Of a stretch of 64,000 bases of DNA, positions 16,964-26,020 are shown piece after piece (position 1 is the first letter of the stretch; each line of letters begins with the position of its first letter). This DNA is from Flavobacterium soyae. GTDB lineage: Bacteria > Bacteroidota > Bacteroidia > Flavobacteriales > Flavobacteriaceae. The translations under genes and the position numbers were made by a program. The notes beneath the pieces are model-generated. The model was given only the letters and a program-made list of their open reading frames with translations, did not search any database and had not been told where the DNA came from. The DNA lies in assembly GCF_021245985.1 (NCBI RefSeq), contig NZ_JAJQXA010000019.1, forward strand, positions 28,216 to 92,215, written 5' to 3'.

Positions 16964-17839
16964 TCAATGATAATCATCTGGTTCAATATGAATCAAAACA
17001 TTTCCTAACTGCGGAATTTTTTCTTTTAAAGTATCTTGCAATTTATGCGATAAATCATGTCCTTTTTTTACTGAAATTTCAGCTGATACAATGGCATGAA
17101 GATCGACATGGTAGCGCATTCCGGCTTTTCTGATGAAACATTTTTCAGTTCCGAGAATTCCCGGTACTGTCAGCGCTTTTACACGAATTTCTTCGACTAA
17201 ATCATCGTTCATGTTTTCATCCATGATTTCGCCAAGCGCAGGTCTGAAAATTTTATAACAGTTATATAAGATAAAAAAAGCGGCAAAAAGAGCTGCCCAA
17301 TCATCTGCAGATTCATAACCTTTTCCCATAATCAGTGCGATCGAAATCCCGATAAATGCCGCAACAGAAGTTACAGCATCACTGCGATGGTGCCAGGCAT
17401 CTGCTGCAAGAGACGAACTATTGGTTTCTTTACTTCGTTTCATGACTAAACGATACGAGTATTCTTTCCAAATAATTATGGTTCCTAAAACATATAATGT
17501 CCAGGATTTTGGTAAATCATGCGACGATTGAATATTGGCAATACTTTCGTATCCAATAATCGTTGCTGAAGTAATTAAAAAACCAACAACCAAAAAAGTA
17601 ATTAAAGGTTCTGCACGACCGTGACCGTAAGGATGATTTTCATCTGCCGGTTTATTAGAATATTTAATCCCAAATAGAACCAAACAGGACGAAAATATAT
17701 CTGCTGTTGATTCGATTGCATCTGCAATCAAGGCGTATGAATTGCCAAAAAAACCTGCCAACCCTTTTATCAAGGCTAAGCAGGTGTTTCCGGCTATACT
17801 AAAAATAGTAGCTTTTATAGCTTTTTGTTCATCTGTCAT
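16964..17839 (-). CDS. Cation diffusion facilitator (CDF) transporter
   Basis: 291 residues. Six membrane helices span about 10-205 (first helix ATIFSIAGNTCLALIKGLAGFFGNS), followed by a cytoplasmic dimerisation domain with MRYHVDLHAIV. Metal-site residues include DAIESTAD in helix 2 and AWHHRSDAVTS in helix 5. The HxxxD pair of helix 5 points to Zn2+ and related divalent cations exchanged against protons. It lies downstream of murA on the same strand. The 55-nt gap holds an ACTCCCGATCGCTATCAGGAGT hairpin-like sequence. Confidence 0.92.
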   Translation of the reverse strand: MTDEQKAIKATIFSIAGNTCLALIKGLAGFFGNSYALIADAIESTADIFSSCLVLFGIKYSNKPADENHPYGHGRAEPLITFLVVGFLITSATIIGYESIANIQSSHDLPKSWTLYVLGTIIIWKEYSYRLVMKRSKETNSSSLAADAWHHRSDAVTSVAAFIGISIALIMGKGYESADDWAALFAAFFILYNCYKIFRPALGEIMDENMNDDLVEEIRVKALTVPGILGTEKCFIRKAGMRYHVDLHAIVSAEISVKKGHDLSHKLQDTLKEKIPQLGNVLIHIEPDDYH

Positions 17840-17894
17840 TTAAAGACATTTTTTTTCGCCACTCCCGATCGCTATCAGGAGTAGCAAATATTTT

Positions 17895-19208
17895 TTATGC
17901 TCTTACAATTTTTGCTCCAATAGCTCTTAAACGCTCATCGATACGCTCGTATCCACGGTCAATTTGTTCGATATTTTGAATTGTACTTGTTCCTTTTGCA
18001 GAAAGTGCCGCAATCAATAATGAAATTCCTGCACGAATATCAGGAGATGACATTGTAGTTGCTTTTAATTGAGATTCAAAATTATGTCCCATAACCACAG
18101 CTCTATGCGGGTCACATAACATGATTTTTGCTCCCATGTCAATTAATTTGTCAACGAAAAACAAACGGCTTTCGAACATTTTTTGATGAATCAAAACATC
18201 TCCTTTTGCCTGTGTTGCCACAACCAAAACGATACTTAATAAATCAGGAGTAAATCCTGGCCAAGGTGCATCAGCAATTGTTAAGATAGATCCGTCGATA
18301 TCTGTTTTTACTTCATATCCGTCTTTGTGAGCCGGAATATATATATCATCGTTACGTTTTTCGATAGTAATTCCTAATTTTCTAAAGGTATTCGGGATCA
18401 AACCTAAATTTTCCCAGCTTACATTTTTGATCGTGATTTCGCTTTTTGTCATAGCCGCAAGACCAATCCAAGAACCAATTTCGATCATATCAGGAAGAAT
18501 TCTGTGTTCACATCCTCCAAGACTTTCAACACCTTCGATAGTCAATAAGTTAGAACCAACTCCGGTGATTTTAGCTCCCATAGAGTTCAACATTTTACAT
18601 AACTGTTGTAAGTAAGGCTCACATGCAGCGTTGTAAATTGTTGTTTTTCCTTTTGCCAAAACCGCAGCCATTACAATGTTTGCAGTTCCTGTTACAGAAG
18701 CTTCGTCTAGAAGCATATCTGTTCCTTGCAGTCCTTCTTCTGGAGTTTCTACTCCGTAAAAGTGATCTTCTCTGTTATATCTAAATTTTGCTCCAAGGTT
18801 AATAAAACCTTCAAAGTGAGTATCTAATCTACGACGGCCAATTTTATCTCCTCCCGGTTTTGGAATATATCCTTTTCCGAAACGTGCTAAAAGCGGTCCA
18901 ACAATCATAATAGAACCACGAAGCGCTCCACCTTCTTTTTTGAAAGCTTCGGTTTCTAAATATCCAACATTAACCTCATCGGCTTGAAACGTAATCGAAC
19001 CCGGTTCATTGCGTTGAATTTTTACACCTAAATTACCCAGCAAAGTGATTAATTTATTGATGTCTATAATATCAGGAATGTTATTAATTCTTACTTTCTC
19101 TCCTGTTAGAAGCACGGCACATAAAATTTGTAATGCCTCATTTTTTGCTCCTTGCGGAGTGATTTCTCCTTTTAAAGGAGTTCCTCCTTCGATTTTAAAA
19201 ATTCCCAT
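17895..19208 (-). CDS. murA: UDP-N-acetylglucosamine 1-carboxyvinyltransferase with Asp in place of the catalytic-loop Cys
   Basis: 437 residues, full length. It transfers enolpyruvate from PEP to UDP-GlcNAc, the first committed step of peptidoglycan synthesis. The conserved QGAKNEALQ (Lys22-Asn23) is near the N-terminus, and SPDIRAGISLLIAALSAKGT is near the end. The loop that in E. coli carries Cys115 reads PGGDKIGRRRLD here, so the residue is Asp121 (codon at 18846-18848). That substitution is known in other bacteria to prevent the covalent block by fosfomycin. DUF4290 and DUF493 genes precede it on the same strand. Confidence 0.95.
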   Translation of the reverse strand: MGIFKIEGGTPLKGEITPQGAKNEALQILCAVLLTGEKVRINNIPDIIDINKLITLLGNLGVKIQRNEPGSITFQADEVNVGYLETEAFKKEGGALRGSIMIVGPLLARFGKGYIPKPGGDKIGRRRLDTHFEGFINLGAKFRYNREDHFYGVETPEEGLQGTDMLLDEASVTGTANIVMAAVLAKGKTTIYNAACEPYLQQLCKMLNSMGAKITGVGSNLLTIEGVESLGGCEHRILPDMIEIGSWIGLAAMTKSEITIKNVSWENLGLIPNTFRKLGITIEKRNDDIYIPAHKDGYEVKTDIDGSILTIADAPWPGFTPDLLSIVLVVATQAKGDVLIHQKMFESRLFFVDKLIDMGAKIMLCDPHRAVVMGHNFESQLKATTMSSPDIRAGISLLIAALSAKGTSTIQNIEQIDRGYERIDERLRAIGAKIVRA

Positions 19209-19218
19209 AGATTCTTTT

Positions 19219-19291
19219 TAGGTTCTAAGGTTCTGAGATTCTGAGGTTCTAAGATAAAATTCTTAGTGTCTTAGTTCCTTAGCATCTTAGC
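19219..19291. repeat. TTCTAAGGTTCTGAG repeat cluster
   Basis: The gap between DUF4290 and murA holds copies of CTAAGGTTCTGAGATTCTGAG followed by the opposite-strand form CTTAGTTCCTTAGCATCTTAG, an imperfect palindrome related to the one at 16721. Confidence 0.55.
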
Positions 19292-19299
19292 CCCTTTAT

Positions 19300-20022
19300 T
19301 TATTTCTGATTATTGTTTTTTTGAAAAGTTTTAGGTTTACCGCCTTTATTATTGTTTTTGTTATTTTGAATTTTAGGCTGTCCTGCAGGCGTGATTTTGT
19401 TTGACACACGTTTGTTTGTACGCATTAAATCTGTTGTGTTCAACAGCTCTTCTGTACTGTGCAGCAAGTTTATTTTTCCTCCGGACAACTCGTATAAATG
19501 TTCAAAAATAACATCGTCTTTTACTGTGTCTTTGTTCCAGCTCAAAAATGATTTTTTCATGTGGTTGGCAATTACCATAACCAATGCATTTTTCATTTCA
19601 CCATCTTCCCATTTATTGGCAACATCAATCATGTATTTGATATTGTTTCCGTAAAATCTGTATTTTGGAAAATTCTGAGGGTATTGTAAAACATCTGGTT
19701 TTAACTGCAGTACATCTCTTGAAGGAATTGGGTACGGAGACTCAACATTCAGTTTAAAATCAGACATGATAAAAAGCTGATCCCATAATTTATGCTGAAA
19801 ATCCGGCACATCACGCAAATGCGGATTTAAGCTTCCCATAACCTGAATGATATATTTCGCAGCTTTGTTGCGTGTTTCATCATCTTCGATTGCAGTAGCC
19901 TGATCGATCAGTTTTTGTAAATGACGACCGTACTCCGGAATAATCAAACGCTGTCTTTCAGAATTGTATTCTAAATTATACACAACGTCATTTGCGACTT
20001 CTTTTTTATATTTTTCGACCAT
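19300..20022 (-). CDS. DUF4290 domain protein
   Basis: 240 residues. The helical DUF4290 region covers about 10-190 (NLEYNSERQRLIIPEYGRHL and LNPHLRDVPDFQHKLWDQLF). A low-complexity basic/Asn tail follows (NNKNNNKGGKPKTFQKNNN), which may bind nucleic acid. It has no signal peptide. It starts 4 nt after the DUF493 gene and precedes murA, an arrangement conserved in Flavobacteria. The function is unknown. Confidence 0.85.
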   Translation of the reverse strand: MVEKYKKEVANDVVYNLEYNSERQRLIIPEYGRHLQKLIDQATAIEDDETRNKAAKYIIQVMGSLNPHLRDVPDFQHKLWDQLFIMSDFKLNVESPYPIPSRDVLQLKPDVLQYPQNFPKYRFYGNNIKYMIDVANKWEDGEMKNALVMVIANHMKKSFLSWNKDTVKDDVIFEHLYELSGGKINLLHSTEELLNTTDLMRTNKRVSNKITPAGQPKIQNNKNNNKGGKPKTFQKNNNQK

Positions 20023-20026
20023 AAGT

Positions 20027-20323
20027 TTATAATGAAACTATACCTTCTATTGTAGAAACTTCTTTGTATTTACCAATCACCTCGTCAGAGCTGTTCATGG
20101 TAACATCTACAGAAACACTGGTAAATTTACCAGTTTTAGATTTTGTTGTTTTAATAACCGCGCCCATTCTGTCAAAAGCTTTTTCAACACGTTCAACATT
20201 ATCACCTACAGAAGGCACAATAAATTTGTACAAATATTCTGCTGGCCAAGTATTTGCGTTGTCTAATTCGACTTTTAATCTTTCGAAAAATTCGGCGGTA
20301 TTTTTTTCTTTATCGTTCTCCAT
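20027..20323 (-). CDS. DUF493 (YbeD-like) protein
   Basis: 98 residues with the ferredoxin-like DUF493 fold: FFERLKVELDNANTWPAEYLYKFIVPS and KTGKFTSVSVDVTMNSSDEVIGKYKEVSTIEGIV. The family has a small alpha/beta regulatory fold resembling ACT domains; no substrate is established. It is the first gene of the DUF493-DUF4290-murA run. Confidence 0.85.
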   Translation of the reverse strand: MENDKEKNTAEFFERLKVELDNANTWPAEYLYKFIVPSVGDNVERVEKAFDRMGAVIKTTKSKTGKFTSVSVDVTMNSSDEVIGKYKEVSTIEGIVSL

Positions 20324-20415
20324 TCGTAATTAAAAATAAACGCAAATATACGGTTTTGATTTCAGATTTCAGATTTTAGATTTTAGATTTTTTTCATTGG
20401 AGAAACTGTAGATTT

Positions 20416-20536
20416 TTTGCCACGAATTTCACTAATTTACACTAATTATATTGGGGTGAATATCTTCATAAATTTTACTGACTTTTGATTAATTTTAAAA
20501 TTAAAATTCGTGAAAATTCGTGAAATTCGTGGCAAA
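20416..20536. repeat. TTTGCCACGAATTTCAC inverted repeat
   Basis: The 286-base gap between divergent genes holds no ORF. Left arm 20416-20447 and right arm 20503-20536 are inverted, with an internal 10-base period (AATTCGTGA repeated three times in the right arm). It is of the same class as the other intergenic palindromes. Confidence 0.65.
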
Positions 20537-20609
20537 CCTTTATATTTGAAATACTTTGCTACTTCGCTTCCCATAATTATCGAAATTACGAGACTAAATC
20601 ACATTACAA

Positions 20610-21521
20610 ATGAAAAAGAATCTTTTACTTTTTATAATACTCATATTCAACAATATTCATGCACAAGAAATTAAAACTTTAACCTATTTTCAAAATGACA
20701 CTTTAAAACTAGATTTAGATTTATATCTGCCAAAGAAAAAATCTAACGAAAAAATCCCGTTGATTATGTTTGCTTTTGGCGGTGGATTTTCTGGCGGAGA
20801 ACGTACGAGCGAAAAAAACTTCGGAATGTTTATGGCCGAAAACGGTTATGCGGTTGCCAGTATTTCGTATAGTTTATATATGAAAGGGAAAGATTTTGGA
20901 TGCAAAGGTGTTTTAACCGAAAAGATAAAAGCGATTCAAATTGGCGTGAGCGATATGTGGCAGGCTACTTCCTTTTTAATTGAAAACGCTGACAAATACA
21001 ATCTTGATTCTTCGAAAATCTTTATTTCGGGAATTAGTGCCGGGGCAGAAATTGGTTTTCACGCTTCATTTTGGGATTATAAACTCATGAATTTATACAA
21101 AAACAATTTGCCGGAAAATTTTAAGTATGCCGGATTTATTGGAGGCTCAGGCGCTATTCAGGATATCAATTTGATTACCAAAGAAAAAGCAATTCCGATG
21201 TTATTGGCACATGGCAGTAATGACGATACGGTTCCTTACAGTGCTGGTTCACACCGATCTTGTCCAACAAATGCTTCGGGCTGGTTAATTTTATTTGGTT
21301 CATATGCGGTTTACAATCACATGCAGGATTTACATAAAGATGTTGAGTTGATTACTTTCTGTGGCGGCGGACATGAATTCTCTGGCTATCTTTTTCATGA
21401 CGGTCAACAATATGTTCTGGATTTTGTGAATGATGTTTTGAAAGGAAAGAAATTTGAATCGCATTTGATTGTTCCTTCTAAAAAAGGAAATGGTTCTGGG
21501 AAATATTTGTTTTGTGATTAG
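20610..21521 (+). CDS. Secreted alpha/beta-hydrolase (esterase-like)
   Basis: 303 residues. A signal peptide (ending near IHAQ) is followed by an alpha/beta-hydrolase fold. The oxyanion region reads FAFGGGFSGGE, the nucleophile elbow GISAGAE (G-x-S-x-G), the acid lies in HGSNDDTVPY, and the catalytic His in GGGHEF. The layout resembles acetyl-xylan or feruloyl-type esterases (BD-FAE group). There are no sugar-processing genes nearby, so the substrate is undetermined. Confidence 0.82.
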   Translation: MKKNLLLFIILIFNNIHAQEIKTLTYFQNDTLKLDLDLYLPKKKSNEKIPLIMFAFGGGFSGGERTSEKNFGMFMAENGYAVASISYSLYMKGKDFGCKGVLTEKIKAIQIGVSDMWQATSFLIENADKYNLDSSKIFISGISAGAEIGFHASFWDYKLMNLYKNNLPENFKYAGFIGGSGAIQDINLITKEKAIPMLLAHGSNDDTVPYSAGSHRSCPTNASGWLILFGSYAVYNHMQDLHKDVELITFCGGGHEFSGYLFHDGQQYVLDFVNDVLKGKKFESHLIVPSKKGNGSGKYLFCD

Positions 21522-21588
21522 AAAAATTTGATCATGTCAAAATTATTATTCTGTTTCCGGCTAGGTATCTAAAACAAACATTCTCAAA

Positions 21589-21861
21589 CTGGACTGAAGT
21601 CCAGCCCTACAATATTTGGCGAGCCTATGGCTCTCTTTTCAATCTAGTTCCAGAAGAACAATCTATATTATAGAGATGCACATAGTCCAATGATTACAGT
21701 ATTAACCAAATACTTTTCATAATTTAGTTCCAAAGGAACGATCCATATTGTAGAGCTGGACTTCAGTCCAGTTACCCCAATATTTAGCAAGCCCACAGCT
21801 CTTTTCACAATTCAGTTCCGAAGGAACGATCCATATTGTAGAGCTGGACTTCAGTCCAGTT
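21589..21861. repeat. Tandem REP-like units with two inner palindromes
   Basis: The 475-base gap before the ATPase gene has no gene. Three spaced units (21641-21689 degenerate, 21721-21773, 21809-21861) share AGTTCCrAAGGAACGATCC followed by a shared spacer and the CTGGACTTCAGTCCAG palindrome. The last two differ at only a few bases and lie 88 bp apart. A lone inverted CTGGACTGAAGTCCAG is at 21589-21605. Confidence 0.8.
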
Positions 21862-21970
21862 TACCAGAATATATATCGAACCTAAGCTTACAGCAGGAAT
21901 ATTTACCTAACAAAAATGCTAATTTATTCGCTCTTGATAAATATTCTTTTTAAATACGAATAAGTTTAGG

Positions 21971-21978
21971 TAAATTTG
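21971..21978 (+). promoter_or_regulatory. -7 box TAAATTTG of the ATPase gene
   Basis: It overlaps an in-frame TTG at 21976, so the translation start is more likely the GTG at 21997, 18 nt further on. Confidence 0.55.
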
Positions 21979-21996
21979 CGCTTTATTTTTAGAATA

Positions 21997-22530
21997 GTGC
22001 AAAAACAAATCATAGTTCTCATTGGCGGTCCTGGTACAGGAAAATCTACGCTTATAAACGAATTAGTCGCTCGTGGCTATTGTTGTTACCCTGAAATTTC
22101 CAGAGAAGTTACACTCGAAGCCCAAAAAAGAGGCGTCGAACAATTGTTTCTGGAACAGCCTTTATTGTTTAGCGAAATGCTTTTAGAAGGGCGTATTCAG
22201 CAATTTAAAAACGCTAAAAAAGAACCCGATACTATCGTTTTTATAGATCGCGGTATTCCTGATGTTGTGGCTTATATGGATTATATTGGCGATGAATATC
22301 CCGAAGATTTTGTAAAAGCATGTGAGAATTATAAATATTCTAAAACTTTTATTTTACCGCCTTGGGAAGAAATTTATCAGAGCGACACTGAGCGTTATGA
22401 AAATTTCGAGCAGGCACTTACGATTCAGAAGCACTTAATTGAAACGTATAAAAAATATGGTTACGATTTAATTGAGGTTCCGAAAGATACGGTTGAAAAC
22501 AGAATTCTTTATATCTTAGACAAAATTTAG
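21997..22530 (+). CDS. Small P-loop ATPase (AAA_28-like NTPase/kinase)
   Basis: 177 residues from the GTG at 21997. Walker A is GGPGTGKST, near the N-terminus. A Walker-B-like VFIDRGIPD follows, with EISREVTLEAQKRGV between. The family is a nucleoside-kinase-like fold of unknown substrate found widely in Bacteroidota. The gene precedes recQ and fmt with a 65-nt gap. Confidence 0.75.
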   Translation: MQKQIIVLIGGPGTGKSTLINELVARGYCCYPEISREVTLEAQKRGVEQLFLEQPLLFSEMLLEGRIQQFKNAKKEPDTIVFIDRGIPDVVAYMDYIGDEYPEDFVKACENYKYSKTFILPPWEEIYQSDTERYENFEQALTIQKHLIETYKKYGYDLIEVPKDTVENRILYILDKI

Positions 22531-22595
22531 CAGCCGGTTTTAAAGTTGCAAAACTAGAAACTGATTTCTACATTTTTAACTTTAAAACACAGGCC

Positions 22596-24491
22596 ATGCA
22601 GGACGCACAGGAAATTCTTTTAAAATACTGGAAACACCAAAGTTTCCGACCGTTGCAAAAAGAAATTATTGATTCGGTTTTAGAAGGGCAAGACACTTTT
22701 GCACTGCTGCCAACCGGAGGCGGAAAATCGATTTGTTTTCAGGTTCCGGCGATGATGCAAGATGGAATTTGTCTGGTAGTTTCTCCTTTAATTGCTCTGA
22801 TGAAGGATCAGGTAGCGAATTTGCAGAAAAGAGATATTAAAGCGATTGCCCTTACAGGCGGAATTCACACAGAAGAAATTATTGATCTTCTGGATAATTG
22901 CCAATTCGGAAATTATAAATTCCTTTATCTTTCACCAGAGCGTTTACAGTCTGACTGGATTTTAGAGCGCATTAAAAATCTTCCTATAAATTTAATTGCT
23001 ATTGATGAGGCGCATTGTGTTTCGCAATGGGGTCACGATTTTAGACCGGCTTATTTAAAAATTTCAGAACTTAAAAAATACTTTCCTAAAATTCCATTTT
23101 TAGCCTTAACAGCAACTGCAACACCAAGAGTTGTCGAAGATATTAAAACCGAATTGGGATTAAAAGACACCAAACTTTTTCAACAGTCTTTTGAAAGAAA
23201 GAATATTGCGTACATGGTTTTTGAAGTTGAAGACAAATTATATCGTGTTGAACAGATTTTGAAGAAAAATCCGCAGCCGTCTATTATATATGTCCGAAAC
23301 AGAAAATCGTGTTTGAATATGTCAACGCAATTACAATCGTTGGGATTTCGGGCAACATATTATCACGGCGGACTTTCGGCTCAGGAAAAAGATAAAAATA
23401 TGCAATTGTGGATGTCAGAACAAGCGCAGGTCATTGTAGCCACCAATGCATTTGGAATGGGAATTGACAAAGACAATGTAAAAACGGTTATTCATACGCA
23501 ACTGCCAGAAAACTTAGAAAACTATTATCAGGAATCTGGACGTGCGGGACGAAATGGCGAAAAATCATTTTCGGTTTTATTATTTAATAATTCAGATGCA
23601 AATCAAACAGAACAGCAATTTATAAGTGTTCTTCCTGATAAAAAGTTCCTGAAAACGATGTACATTAAATTGTGTAATTATTTTCAGATTGCATACGGCG
23701 AAGGTTTAGACGATTCGTATTCTTTTAAAATGAATCATTTTTGCCATAAATACGACTTCCCTACTTTGAAAACGTATAATGCTTTGCAGTTTTTAAATCA
23801 GCAGGGGATCATCACAATGTCTCAGGAATTTTCAGAAAAAGTTTCAATTCAGTTTTTAATCGAATCGAAAGAAGTAATTCGATACATGAGCCTGAATCCG
23901 AATGATGAAGAAATTATTCTGGCTATTTTAAGAACCTATCCGGGAATTCATGAAATGAAAACACCGCTTAATCTTTCGCTGATTGCAAAAAAATCAAATC
24001 ACACCGAAGAACAGGTTACGAATCTTTTAGAAAAATTAAAAGAGAAAGATATTATTGAATACAAATCTAAAAACAACGATGCAACGATTTTATTTAATGA
24101 AGTCCGCGAAGATGATTTGACAATAAACAGAGTTTCAAAATATCTGGAAAAACAAAACAAACTAAAACGGGATCAGCTTTCGTCTGTTCTTTATTATATA
24201 AAGGAAGATAAAACGTGCAAGAACCGATTGGTTTTGGATTATTTTGGAGAAGAAACTAAATCGAATTGCGGCGTTTGCTCTTTCTGTATTACTCAAAAAG
24301 GAAAAATCACCGAAGCTGATTCAATTGCCGATAAAATTCTTCACTTATTAAAGGCAACTGCACTAACTTCGCGCGAAATTCAGAATCAAATAAAATTAGA
24401 TGCTAAAGATGTTATTGAGGTTCTTCAGGAATTACTTGAAAACAATCATATCATTATTTTGGCCAATAATAAATACGCTTTAAAATCATAA
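22596..24491 (+). CDS. recQ: RecQ-family ATP-dependent DNA helicase
   Basis: 631 residues. The superfamily 2 motifs are in order: FRPLQKEII (motif 0), LLPTGGGKSICFQ (I), SPLIALMKDQ (Ia), IDEAHCVSQWGHDFRP (II with the RecQ loop), LTATATP (III), and QESGRAGRNG (VI). The RQC region follows, with the zinc ligands in CKNRLVLDYFGE and NCGVCSFC. No clear HRDC domain is present, so this is the shorter form. It unwinds DNA 3' to 5' during repair of stalled forks. fmt overlaps its stop by one base. Confidence 0.95.
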   Translation: MQDAQEILLKYWKHQSFRPLQKEIIDSVLEGQDTFALLPTGGGKSICFQVPAMMQDGICLVVSPLIALMKDQVANLQKRDIKAIALTGGIHTEEIIDLLDNCQFGNYKFLYLSPERLQSDWILERIKNLPINLIAIDEAHCVSQWGHDFRPAYLKISELKKYFPKIPFLALTATATPRVVEDIKTELGLKDTKLFQQSFERKNIAYMVFEVEDKLYRVEQILKKNPQPSIIYVRNRKSCLNMSTQLQSLGFRATYYHGGLSAQEKDKNMQLWMSEQAQVIVATNAFGMGIDKDNVKTVIHTQLPENLENYYQESGRAGRNGEKSFSVLLFNNSDANQTEQQFISVLPDKKFLKTMYIKLCNYFQIAYGEGLDDSYSFKMNHFCHKYDFPTLKTYNALQFLNQQGIITMSQEFSEKVSIQFLIESKEVIRYMSLNPNDEEIILAILRTYPGIHEMKTPLNLSLIAKKSNHTEEQVTNLLEKLKEKDIIEYKSKNNDATILFNEVREDDLTINRVSKYLEKQNKLKRDQLSSVLYYIKEDKTCKNRLVLDYFGEETKSNCGVCSFCITQKGKITEADSIADKILHLLKATALTSREIQNQIKLDAKDVIEVLQELLENNHIIILANNKYALKS

Positions 24492-25438
24492 TGGAAAAAT
24501 TACGAATTATATTTATGGGAACTCCAGAATTTGCAGTTGGCATTCTGGACACCATTATTAAAAACAATTACGAAGTTGTTGGCGTTATTACAGCGGCAGA
24601 CAAGCCAGCTGGACGCGGACAAAAAATAAAATATTCGGCTGTTAAGGAATATGCTCTGGCAAATAATCTTACTTTATTACAGCCAACAAATTTAAAAGAC
24701 GAAAGTTTTTTGGCAGAATTAAAAGCTTTGAACGCTAATTTACAAATTGTTGTTGCTTTTAGAATGTTACCAAAAGTAGTTTGGGAAATGCCAAGTTTAG
24801 GAACTTTTAATCTTCATGCTTCATTGTTACCAAATTATCGCGGCGCGGCTCCAATAAACTGGGCTATTATTAATGGAGAAACCAAAACCGGGGTTACTAC
24901 ATTTTTTATCGATGATAAAATCGATACCGGAGCAATGATTTTAAATTCTGAAATTGCAATTGAGCCAACAGAAAATGCGGGACAACTGCACGACCGATTA
25001 ATGAATTTGGGAAGCGCAACTGTTATTGATACTTTAAAAGTGATTGAAAACGGAAATGTTACTACGACAATTCAGGAAGATAATGATGATATCAAAACAG
25101 CTTATAAATTAAACAAGGAAAATTGTAAAATCGACTGGGCAAAACCTGGAGATGAAATCAATAATCTGATTCGTGGTTTAAGTCCGTATCCAGCAGCCTG
25201 GTGCTTTTTGAAAGATAAAAATGAAGAATTAAATATAAAGATATATGAAGCCAAACTGGTTTCAGAAGTTCATTCTTATGAAGTTGGAAGTTTAATCAGT
25301 AATAAAAAAGAAATCAAAATTGCAATAAAAGAGGGCTTCATTCAGTTATTAAGTCTACAATTACCAGGAAAAAAACGAATGCAGGTGGCAGAATTGTTAA
25401 ATGGAATAACTTTTTCAGATAGCGCAAAGGTCTATTAA
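24491..25438 (+). CDS. fmt: Methionyl-tRNA formyltransferase
   Basis: 315 residues, typical length. The N-terminal formyltransferase domain has FMGTPEFAVGIL, the SLLPNYRGAAPINWAI substrate site, and the TGVTTFFIDDKIDTG loop. The C-terminal OB-like domain follows. It formylates initiator Met-tRNA using 10-formyl-THF. The ATG overlaps the recQ stop (TAATG), so it is translated in a coupled way. Confidence 0.96.
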   Translation: MEKLRIIFMGTPEFAVGILDTIIKNNYEVVGVITAADKPAGRGQKIKYSAVKEYALANNLTLLQPTNLKDESFLAELKALNANLQIVVAFRMLPKVVWEMPSLGTFNLHASLLPNYRGAAPINWAIINGETKTGVTTFFIDDKIDTGAMILNSEIAIEPTENAGQLHDRLMNLGSATVIDTLKVIENGNVTTTIQEDNDDIKTAYKLNKENCKIDWAKPGDEINNLIRGLSPYPAAWCFLKDKNEELNIKIYEAKLVSEVHSYEVGSLISNKKEIKIAIKEGFIQLLSLQLPGKKRMQVAELLNGITFSDSAKVY

Positions 25439-25544
25439 GGTCAGTAAAACAGGGGTTTTTACCTGTTTTTGATCGATAAACAACATGCTTTATGAACAAA
25501 AAAAACAAGTTATCAACAATTATTGCTAAAATTAAAGAAAACAC

Positions 25545-25574
25545 TTGCACGCAACGGATTTCCTACTAAATTTG
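25545..25574 (+). promoter_or_regulatory. Promoter of the HU gene
   Basis: TTG at 25545-25547, 19 nt, then TAAATTTG at 25567-25574. It is a consensus Bacteroidota promoter, with a 44-nt AT-rich leader. Confidence 0.8.
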
Positions 25575-25618
25575 TGTATTAACAATTTTTTTTAACCAAC
25601 AATTAATAACTAATTATT

Positions 25619-25891
25619 ATGAACAAATCAGAATTAATCGATGCTATCGCTGCTGATGCAGGAATTACAAAAGCTGCGGCTAAACTAGCTTTAGAGTCAT
25701 TTTTAGGAAATGTAGGAACTACTTTGAAAAAAGGCGGAAGAATTTCATTAGTAGGTTTCGGATCTTGGTCAGTATCTGCGAGAGCTGCTAGAGACGGTAG
25801 AAATCCTCAAACAGGAAAAACTATCAAAATTGCTGCAAAAAATGTAGTAAAATTCAAAGCTGGAGCTGAATTAGAAGGTGCAGTGAACTAA
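25619..25891 (+). CDS. HU family DNA-binding protein
   Basis: 90 residues, classic HU length. MNKSELIDAIAADAGITKAAAKLAL is the N-terminal helical region, GGRISLVGFGSWSV the saddle, and RDGRNPQTGKTIKIAAK the DNA-wrapping arm with its intercalating Pro. It is a small nucleoid protein that bends DNA. It has its own strong promoter and terminator, consistent with high expression. Confidence 0.95.
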   Translation: MNKSELIDAIAADAGITKAAAKLALESFLGNVGTTLKKGGRISLVGFGSWSVSARAARDGRNPQTGKTIKIAAKNVVKFKAGAELEGAVN

Positions 25892-25926
25892 GTAAGAAAG
25901 TTCTCTAAACTAAATAATATAATTAA

Positions 25927-25951
25927 GACCCTCCTTATGGAGGGTTTTTTT
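25927..25951 (+). terminator. Terminator of the HU gene
   Basis: CCCTCC-TTAT-GGAGGG followed by six or more T. It lies inside the region that a longer reading of the next gene would use, which argues for the later start at 26021. Confidence 0.85.
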
Positions 25952-26020
25952 ATGCGGTTTAACGATTTTATTTGGGAGTTTAGAAATTTTATGATTAAAT
26001 TTAATAAAAATTGTAGCCGT

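Noticed and set aside
21589..21861. CRISPR array in the spaced repeats of the 21.6-kb gap
   Set aside because: Only three units, irregular and degenerate, each with inner palindromes; there is no cas gene nearby. A REP-like origin fits better.
22596..25438. recQ-fmt pair with the P-loop ATPase as a defence operon
   Set aside because: recQ and fmt are housekeeping genes and the ATPase has its own promoter; nothing links them to defence.
25937..26020. A longer start for the YqgE gene
   Set aside because: The extension crosses the HU terminator hairpin; the start at 26021 gives the normal 186-residue length.
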